Source: Synechococcales cyanobacterium GL140_1_metabat_312
GTDB lineage: Bacteria; Cyanobacteriota; Cyanobacteriia; Leptolyngbyales; Leptolyngbyaceae
Direction: 5' to 3'
Length of the DNA stretch: 64,000 bases
Assembly (NCBI GenBank): GCA_025351345.1
Contig: JANXWB010000028.1
Coordinates: forward strand, 1-64,000
The notes under the pieces are model-generated. The model was not told the origin of the DNA. It worked only from the letters and a program-made list of their open reading frames with translations, and made no database searches. The position numbers and the translations under genes are program-made. Of the stretch, positions 58,068 to 64,000 are shown piece by piece; position 1 is the stretch's first letter; every line of letters starts with the position of its first letter.

Positions 58068-60557
58068 CTAAGTCAAAATTGCGCCACCAAGAAGTCGAGT
58101 ATAGCGATAGTCAAGTTCTGCCTTCATCGCCGCCCAACGATCGAGGGTTGGATCCTTATCGATCGCGTTTTGAGCCGCATCCCGTGCAATTTCCAATACT
58201 TCTTGATCTTCAACCAAACTCGCTAAGGCAAAATCTGGCAATCCAGACTGGCGCGTCCCTAAAACAGCACCGGGACCACGGAATCGTAAATCCATTTCGG
58301 ATATAAAAAAGCCATCTTGAGATTGTTCCATCACTTTCAAACGTTGACGGGCCGTATCGCTTTTTGAAGTGCTGAGTAGAAGACAGAATGATTGCGCGGC
58401 GCCCCGGCCCACTCGACCGCGCAACTGGTGCAATTGTGAAAGTCCAAAACGCTCAGCATGTTCAATCAACATAATGCTGGCATTGGGGACATCAACTCCG
58501 ACTTCGACAACCGTGGTGGATACTAAGATTTGGGTAGTGCGATCGCGAAAGGCTGAAATTGCCGCATTTTTCTCAGCAGATGAAAGTTTGCCATGCAACA
58601 ATCCAACAACTAAATCAGGGAATACATTATCTTGCAAATCCGCATGAGCTTGAACTGCGGATTTTAGATCTAATTTTTCAGATTCTTCAACCAAAGGAAG
58701 CACCACATAAACCTGCCGACCATCCGTAATTTCGCGGCGCATTAAATCATAGGCTGCTTGTCTATCTTTTCCAGCCAAGACAGTAGTTTTGATGGCTTTT
58801 CGACCCGGAGGCAGTTCATCAATTTGACTCACATCTAAATCGCCATGCAATGTTAAGGCCAATGTCCGAGGAATGGGAGTGGCTGTCATGGTGAGAACAT
58901 GAGGATTATCACCTTTTTGCTGCAATCGCGCACGCTGTTGAACTCCAAATCGATGCTGTTCATCAATTACAATTAAGCCTAGTTTTTGGAATTGAACCGG
59001 ATCTTCAATTAATGCGTGAGTCCCAACGAGTAAGGGTAATTCTCCCGTTTGTAATTGAGTATGAATTTGTCTCCGTTTTGCAACACGAGTGGAGCCAGTG
59101 AGTAATTCGACAGGCAAATGTAAAAGACTAAACCATTCAACAAGTTTACGATAATGCTGCTCAGCTAATACTTCGGTCGGAGCCATGAATGCGCCTTGGT
59201 ATCCGGCTTGAATGGCCGCGAGTAGGGCAATGACGGCAACAACTGTTTTCCCCGATCCGACATCGCCTTGAATCAAACGGTTCATGGGGACGGCCTTGGT
59301 CAGATCATTCTGAATCTCATTCACAACACGGGCTTGAGCTTTAGTGAGTTCAAAGGGTAGACCGTCATAGAATTCAGTGATTAGTGAGCCTTCAGGTTGC
59401 AGAATGACGCTGGTTTGTTTGGCTTGTTCGCGATATCGACGGGACAATAGTCCCAGTTGCAAATAGAAAAATTCATCAAATACCAATCGTTTTCGGGCTG
59501 CGTCGAGGGATTCACGATCGTCTGGGAAATGAATTTGTGCAATGGCTCGTTGTATTTCCGCTAAGTCATACTGCGATCGTAATCCCTCCGGCAATGTTTC
59601 AGCGAGTCTGGCCGCCGCAGGCAATCCCGATTTCATTGCACGTCGCACCAGATCTGCACCGACCCCATCGGTCAATGGATAAATCGGCAAGATCCGCCCG
59701 ATCGTATCGGAATTTACTTCACCATCAAATTCTAAAATCTCGATTTGAGGATTATCGAGGGTGAGTCCATATTGGGTTTCCTTGACTAGTCCAGAAGCGG
59801 CGACGGCGGCTCCGGTTGGGTGCATTTTCTTTTGTTGCTCTTGCCAACCCCGCCCAGAAAAACGACTTCCCATAAAAAAACGACTCAATTTCATCCGGCC
59901 TGAGCTGTCTTTAATGGTCACATCAAAAATAGTGAGCTTGTTGTTTTTGACCGTGGTGAAGCAATTACAAGCCGTAATAGTGCCAACGATCGTGGCTGTT
60001 TCGCCCGCTTTGAGGTCCCGGATTTTAGCTTGACGAGCGTAGTCAATATGCTCGCGAGGATAGTAGTAGAGCAAATCTCGAACCGTGATAATGCCAAGTT
60101 TAGCTAGTTTTTCAGCACTTTTAGGCCCGACTCCAGGAAGATAAGTAACCGCTTGTTCAAGATCGGGAATTTTGCCAGCCGGAGAGGCGGAATTGCTAGG
60201 ATTAGTCGTACTACGGAGGATTGTTTTTGGAGTGGAATCTTTTGTTGCTGCACCTTTCGCGGATTGCTGGATGGACTGCTGAGTCGATTGTTTAAGACTA
60301 GATTGTTTAAGACTATAAACAGTACGCCTAGTTTCCGCGACTAAGTGTTGCCGATCGGCAAATTCCAGATCCCCGTAACTAGAGTACTTTTCAGCCAGGG
60401 TTTGGAGCTTTTGCCGATCGGGCCGATCGAGGACAGAACTGGGTTCCCCTAAGGCAATTTGGAGAAATTCACTAAATCGATATTGATTGCCCTGGAGATC
60501 ATTAAATCCAGCTTCAGCTTCAAAGGCGAGTGCTTTTTGGAGGCGGAGAAAGTCCAT
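58068..60557 (-). CDS. recG: ATP-dependent DNA helicase RecG
   Basis: RecG remodels stalled replication forks and Holliday junctions. The 829-residue protein is the long cyanobacterial/plant type. An N-terminal extension of about 125 residues with a Ser/Gln-rich linker precedes the usual start LPGVGPKSAEKLAKLG. The wedge domain follows (YYPREHIDY, GTITACN). The helicase motifs are QGDVGSGKTVVAV (Walker A), VIDEQHRFGVQQR (DExH), LTMTATPIPRTL and STTVVEVGVDVP. The reading frame extends to a TTG at 60578; ATG 60557 is preferred. A 15-bp exact duplication lies in the linker (60286-60315). Confidence 0.95.
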   Translation of the reverse strand: MDFLRLQKALAFEAEAGFNDLQGNQYRFSEFLQIALGEPSSVLDRPDRQKLQTLAEKYSSYGDLEFADRQHLVAETRRTVYSLKQSSLKQSTQQSIQQSAKGAATKDSTPKTILRSTTNPSNSASPAGKIPDLEQAVTYLPGVGPKSAEKLAKLGIITVRDLLYYYPREHIDYARQAKIRDLKAGETATIVGTITACNCFTTVKNNKLTIFDVTIKDSSGRMKLSRFFMGSRFSGRGWQEQQKKMHPTGAAVAASGLVKETQYGLTLDNPQIEILEFDGEVNSDTIGRILPIYPLTDGVGADLVRRAMKSGLPAAARLAETLPEGLRSQYDLAEIQRAIAQIHFPDDRESLDAARKRLVFDEFFYLQLGLLSRRYREQAKQTSVILQPEGSLITEFYDGLPFELTKAQARVVNEIQNDLTKAVPMNRLIQGDVGSGKTVVAVIALLAAIQAGYQGAFMAPTEVLAEQHYRKLVEWFSLLHLPVELLTGSTRVAKRRQIHTQLQTGELPLLVGTHALIEDPVQFQKLGLIVIDEQHRFGVQQRARLQQKGDNPHVLTMTATPIPRTLALTLHGDLDVSQIDELPPGRKAIKTTVLAGKDRQAAYDLMRREITDGRQVYVVLPLVEESEKLDLKSAVQAHADLQDNVFPDLVVGLLHGKLSSAEKNAAISAFRDRTTQILVSTTVVEVGVDVPNASIMLIEHAERFGLSQLHQLRGRVGRGAAQSFCLLLSTSKSDTARQRLKVMEQSQDGFFISEMDLRFRGPGAVLGTRQSGLPDFALASLVEDQEVLEIARDAAQNAIDKDPTLDRWAAMKAELDYRYTRLLGGAILT
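60286..60315. repeat. 15-bp exact tandem duplication within recG
   Basis: GATTGTTTAAGACTA is present twice in direct succession (60286-60300, 60301-60315). On the coding strand it adds one SLKQS unit to a SLKQSSLKQSTQQSIQQS stretch in the variable linker. The repeat keeps the frame. Confidence 0.9.
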
Positions 60558-60858
60558 AGGGTCTTCTTGGGATGACAATTAGAGAATCTTAACAATCAGA
60601 AAATTAGAGTTTCCGCAAGAGATTATCTATGATAAATCATGGCGATACCGACGCGATCGATGACCCTGATGATCGAGGCATAACGGAACTTTTTCCAATT
60701 GTCACAAATAGAACTAGACTATTATCGTTCACAATATTTGTGGGCATACTGGTAGTCCGGGCCTAACTAAGCCTGATTCGAGACCCCTGGCTTCGATCGG
60801 TTTGGTTCATATTTCGTTAAAAAACTCTGATTGATGTTTTCACGACTGAAGGTTTCTC

Positions 60859-62076
60859 ATGCAGGATGCGGCTTCTACCATTGCGCGTCAATTAGCCCAA
60901 GATGAACAGGCCACGCGGATCTATAAGCTTCTGACTTATGTGAGCGAAGGTACTTGGGTTGGGGACATTTCGTCGCCTAATGAAGCCATGATTTATCGGG
61001 TCTTAAGTCAGCTCTTAGAGCAATTTACCGACTTAACCTTGCTCCGATCGTACATTCACACCAGCGTCAATACCCTTAGCAAACCCGCCGAATATTCTCA
61101 AATTGCTGACCTCATTCTAGAGGCAATTTTCTCAGATCGGGGCGGCGAAGACCCTACCACAACATTCTTACGGGTCGTGTCTCCCCCTAATCCCCAAGTC
61201 AATCCCCAGACTACGCTCTACAGCACGATCGCTGCCAAACTGCCCCAGATTCCCAACCAAATCCGGCTAAAAAAGCTAGCGTTGTGTGCTGCCCGATCGA
61301 TTTGGGAAGTCGATTTGGCTAGGCTAGAGGCTATAAGTTGGGTCGATTTGACCAAAATGATTCATCAACGTCATGCCACCCATCAAGAATTGAAAAAAGG
61401 GTTGCAACAAGTCGTAAGTCAGTTGAGTAAACCCGTTGAATATAGTGTGTTGGCGGAAACATTAATCGATAATCTGCAAGCTCTTTACCAAGTTCCGATC
61501 GTACAAGTTCCGATCGTAGAAGTTCCCACGAACGCAGCTCAACCAAACCTCACCCCAAGCCTCACCTCCAACCTCAATAGTAGTGAAACTGAATCGCTAG
61601 TGAATTTCGACGAAATAAGGCAAGACACCCACTTTCCTAAGCCACCCGACGTAATACCCCCGTCGCAGTGGAGTGATGACACCGGGACTAGCAGAGTGGA
61701 GACGATCGATTCTGAGATGTTTGATTTGCACTTTGACATTATGAAATTAGCAAATCCACTACGCCTCAAGCATTTATTATTAATTTTAGTAAATGGTATT
61801 GAACCTAAAGACGCGATCGAAGGGATGACCCTGCGACAACAAAGTATGATTCCATTACTCGCAACAGCATTTAGGCTACACCGAAAACCAGAAATTTTGG
61901 GGATTAAATTGCGGGAGATTGCCCGGAAATTACCAGATACCGATGAGTATGAAACGACCATCGAGGCGATAATGCGGGCTTTTAAGATGCGATCGGCTTC
62001 AACTTCAGTTAGCACCACTCCAAAACGGATGCCCTTTGATGAATCGACGATCGGGATTAGTTCTTTAAATCGTTAA
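60859..62076 (+). CDS. Hypothetical protein with an internal duplicated motif
   Basis: A 405-residue soluble protein I do not recognise. The N-terminal part is helical. A motif around LSKPAEYSQIADLI (about 73-86) recurs as LSKPVEYSVLAETLI (about 191-205), each preceded by a helix, suggesting a repeated helical module. A variable, Pro/Thr-rich region (about 210-270) contains a VPIVQVPIVEVP repeat. The C-terminal helical domain has LRLKHLLLILVNGIEPKDAI and GIKLREIARKLPDTDEYE. Composition matches the genome. It is followed by the pentapeptide-repeat gene on the same strand (62-bp gap), so they may be co-expressed. Confidence 0.6.
   Translation: MQDAASTIARQLAQDEQATRIYKLLTYVSEGTWVGDISSPNEAMIYRVLSQLLEQFTDLTLLRSYIHTSVNTLSKPAEYSQIADLILEAIFSDRGGEDPTTTFLRVVSPPNPQVNPQTTLYSTIAAKLPQIPNQIRLKKLALCAARSIWEVDLARLEAISWVDLTKMIHQRHATHQELKKGLQQVVSQLSKPVEYSVLAETLIDNLQALYQVPIVQVPIVEVPTNAAQPNLTPSLTSNLNSSETESLVNFDEIRQDTHFPKPPDVIPPSQWSDDTGTSRVETIDSEMFDLHFDIMKLANPLRLKHLLLILVNGIEPKDAIEGMTLRQQSMIPLLATAFRLHRKPEILGIKLREIARKLPDTDEYETTIEAIMRAFKMRSASTSVSTTPKRMPFDESTIGISSLNR
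61489..61518 (+). repeat. 15-bp exact tandem duplication in the gene at 60859
   Basis: CAAGTTCCGATCGTA occurs at 61489-61503 and again at 61504-61518, followed by a partial third copy (GAAGTTCC). In frame it makes QVPIVQVPIVEVP in the variable linker. Each unit contains the CGATCG word. Confidence 0.9.
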
Positions 62077-62138
62077 ACCATTGATTAGTTTTTTATTTCT
62101 TAGTTTCTTGCATTAATTTTATTTGGAATAGACCCCCC

Positions 62139-63134
62139 ATGACTCCTGAACACCTAATCACTCAATACAAATCCGGCCATGTAGATTTTTCAGGACTCGA
62201 TCTTTACCGCATTCAACTCCAAGGCTCAGACCTGATTGGAGCCAATTTTTCAGGTAGCAATCTCCAGTGCGTCAACCTAGTTTTGGCTTTCCTCAGCCGG
62301 ACGAACTTCCACCAAGCGAATCTGAAAGGGAGTCTGTTGCGCGGGGCAAATTTCAGCCAAGCAGACTTGTCGAATTGTGATTTTCGAGATGCAGATCTCA
62401 TGGGCTGCAACCTCAGCCGATCGGATCTGCGTTGTTCAGATCTGTCGCTCAGCACCTTACTTGATGCAAATCTTAGTGGAGCCGATTTACGCGGTGCAAT
62501 TTTGAATGGTGCAGATTTGCGAAGTACTTGTCTTCGTAGTGCAAATATGCGGGAAGAAGGGCGCGGGCTGCCGGGTGCGGATCTGCGGGGTGCAAATCTT
62601 CAATATGCAGATTTAAAAGGAGCCAATCTATCTGGGGTCAATCTCCAGCGAGCTAATCTAGCGGGCGCAAATTTGACTGAAGTTAGCTTGAAAGGGGCAA
62701 ATTTGACCCAGGCAATTTTAACTGGAGCAAAGCTAACCCATGCGTTTATGAGCGATGCCATTTTGATCGAGGCGAATCTGGCTGGAGCAATATTGCAAGA
62801 TGCCAAAATGAATCGCGTAGATTTGACTAGGGCAATTTTGACTGATGCAGTTTTGACTGATGCGACCCTAAATGGGGCCAAACTGAACCAAGCTAATTTG
62901 CAAAATAGCAAAATGGCCCGAGTTCGCTTGAATAAGGCTGAGTTAGGTCGGACCAATTTAAAAGATGCACTACTTTTAGAAGCCAATCTAATTGAAGCAT
63001 ATCTAGGACGAGCGGATTTGCGGGGGGCAGATTTGCGGGGGGCAAACCTAATCCGGGCTGAAATTAGCAGTGCTTTGATGGCCGGGGCAAACTTTGCGGG
63101 GGCAACATTGCCTGATGGAAGCATCCAGGATTAG
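62139..63134 (+). CDS. Pentapeptide-repeat protein
   Basis: A 331-residue protein almost wholly made of A(D/N)LxG-type pentapeptide repeats, starting near residue 12 (DFSGLDLYRIQLQGSDLIGA). They fold as a right-handed quadrilateral beta-helix. About 55 units are present. The regular register is broken once, near residues 136-144 (MREEGRGLP). There is no signal peptide, DNA-gyrase-protecting sequence or enzymatic domain that I can see. Such proteins are numerous in cyanobacteria and mostly uncharacterised. The start ATG 62139 gives a short MTPEHLITQYKSG lead-in. Confidence 0.9.
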   Translation: MTPEHLITQYKSGHVDFSGLDLYRIQLQGSDLIGANFSGSNLQCVNLVLAFLSRTNFHQANLKGSLLRGANFSQADLSNCDFRDADLMGCNLSRSDLRCSDLSLSTLLDANLSGADLRGAILNGADLRSTCLRSANMREEGRGLPGADLRGANLQYADLKGANLSGVNLQRANLAGANLTEVSLKGANLTQAILTGAKLTHAFMSDAILIEANLAGAILQDAKMNRVDLTRAILTDAVLTDATLNGAKLNQANLQNSKMARVRLNKAELGRTNLKDALLLEANLIEAYLGRADLRGADLRGANLIRAEISSALMAGANFAGATLPDGSIQD

Positions 63135-63531
63135 CTAATATTTATTTAATAATTATGATTCACTATTTTTCTAACGATTTAAGTAAAATGATCTGCCTGT
63201 ACGATCATAGTTAAAAGTCTATTTAAATACGATCGGTTGACCAATTCATTAAACTAACTAGATTCATTTTAACTAGTAAGCATAGATAATTGCACCTAAA
63301 TACAGCTAGAAACAAGTGTTGATTCCCGATAAGTTTTGGCAAATCTACAAGCACCAAAAGATAAAATTGCCATCGATCAAGCCACTGACTTTGAAAAATC
63401 GAAACAACGTTCTCAGGGTTTTCATTTCTTAGCCGTACGAACAAATCCCGATGAAGAATATTTTGCAGGATGCTAAAAGAAGTTATGTAGGCTGTAGAAT
63501 AAAATACTATTAACAATTTAATATTGATTAC
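63135..63531. other. Intergenic region with a possible coding remnant
   Basis: Almost 400 bases without an intact gene. A plus-strand frame from 63333 to the TAA at 63474 has no start codon but reads as protein-like text: ANLQAPKDKIAID, then FEKSKQRSQGFHFLAVRTNP and DEEYFAGC. It may be the tail of a decayed gene of unknown family. A 97-codon minus-strand frame over the same DNA looks like its shadow. Confidence 0.35.
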
Positions 63532-64000
63532 ATGAATGGTAATTGGCTATTACAGAAGGGAAATTTTCAATTTCCGATTCTTAATCTACTAATAGCGATC
63601 GCCTATGCGATCGGGGTAGAACTTAGTCGTAAATTTACAACCTTACCTGGCGAAGTTGCATCGGTTTGGTTTCCGTCAGGAATGACATTAGCGCTAGTTT
63701 ATTTACTAGGAAATCGCGTACTTTTAGGAATTGCTGGTGGATCGCTTCTAGCGATTTCTTTATCTCTATTAAAAATAGATCCGCCAACATCAACTTTTAA
63801 TTTTTTATTGATTAATGCAGGTTGTGCTTTAGGTAATTGTTTACAGCCATTGATTGCCAGTTATTCAATTAAGAAATTTGCAAAATACAAGAATATTTTT
63901 AGTCACGTTGATACAGTTCTTCTATATGTTGTAGCAGCAACTTTTTCGCCAATTATATCCGCGACAATTGGTATGTTCAGTATCTGTTTAGCGGGCTTAG
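63532..64000 (+). CDS. MASE1-domain membrane sensor, partial (runs off the window)
   Basis: An ATG at 63532 opens a frame that continues to the window end (156 codons visible). The sequence is hydrophobic and begins MNGNWLLQKGNFQFPILNLL. It contains SVWFPSGMTLALVYLLGNRV, the WxPxG signature of the MASE1 integral-membrane sensory domain, followed by further transmembrane helices (LLINAGCALGNCLQPLIASY; YVVAATFSPIISATIGMFSI). MASE1 normally precedes histidine-kinase, GGDEF or PAS/GAF output domains, which would lie beyond the window. The ligand is unknown. Confidence 0.8.
   Translation, partial: MNGNWLLQKGNFQFPILNLLIAIAYAIGVELSRKFTTLPGEVASVWFPSGMTLALVYLLGNRVLLGIAGGSLLAISLSLLKIDPPTSTFNFLLINAGCALGNCLQPLIASYSIKKFAKYKNIFSHVDTVLLYVVAATFSPIISATIGMFSICLAGL

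Noticed and set aside
62600-63124. 174-codon minus-strand frame in the pentapeptide gene
   Set aside because: It is a mirror of the repeat codons, giving a regular but meaningless Ala/Ser/Phe/Lys pattern.

Overview
This window is chromosomal DNA from a cyanobacterium. The evidence is psaC (photosystem I iron-sulfur subunit), a ferredoxin-type glutamate synthase, NdhS of the photosynthetic NDH-1 complex, a fused panC/cmk gene, an RNase E with the cyanobacterial arginine-rich tail, a cyanobacteriochrome-type sensor kinase, and very frequent CGATCG / GCGATCGC (HIP1-type) words throughout. The order or genus cannot be fixed from sequence alone. Nearly all intact genes are housekeeping genes; there is no complete insertion sequence, CRISPR array, rRNA gene or tRNA gene that I can see.

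Layout. 1-700: decayed accessory DNA (a frameshifted DUF5674 gene and a DNA-methyltransferase tail). 0.7-10.7 kb: trmFO and mnmE (tRNA U54 and U34 modification), a Gfo/Idh oxidoreductase, a GNAT acetyltransferase, purF, the ndhS/HAS-barrel pair, ispH and an alpha/beta hydrolase. 10.8-17.5 kb: a Uma2 stub, panC-cmk, two glycosyltransferases, psaC, rsmG and an ABC ATPase. 17.7-28 kb: a Sll0314-like TPR protein, a DUF3531 protein, a Nudix hydrolase, glgP, a GAF-GAF-GAF histidine kinase with two bilin-binding-type GAF domains, fmt and a YgfZ-like protein. 28-36.5 kb: glsF, an exported phosphodiester glycosidase, a cupin and an IscA-like protein. 36.6-42.7 kb: the str-type ribosomal cluster rpsL-rpsG-fusA-tuf-rpsJ followed by a Lon-substrate-domain protein. 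42.7-51.3 kb: a broken Uma2 gene, pheA, a DUF1997 protein, the rne-rnhB pair and a large B12/radical-SAM protein. 51.5-64 kb: a STAS protein, dapL, a winged-helix-like protein, a DUF1400 hydrolase, recG, three poorly known genes, a pentapeptide-repeat protein and the start of a MASE1 sensor that runs off the window.

The most interesting single gene is the sensor kinase at 22627-25062. GAF1 has both cysteines of a DXCF cyanobacteriochrome, 28 residues apart, while GAF2 keeps only the canonical Cys-His. A second theme is small-scale sequence wear. Several accessory genes (DUF5674, two Uma2 genes, a methyltransferase) are broken. Short exact tandem duplications of 5, 9, 12 and 15 bp occur in or next to otherwise healthy genes (mnmE, recG, the glycosidase, the 60.9 kb gene and the glycosyltransferase leader).

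Starts were moved inward from the longest open frame wherever family alignment, recalled from memory, or a Shine-Dalgarno sequence supported it; each such case is stated. No database search was possible, so family names rest on recognised motifs and remembered family sequences.
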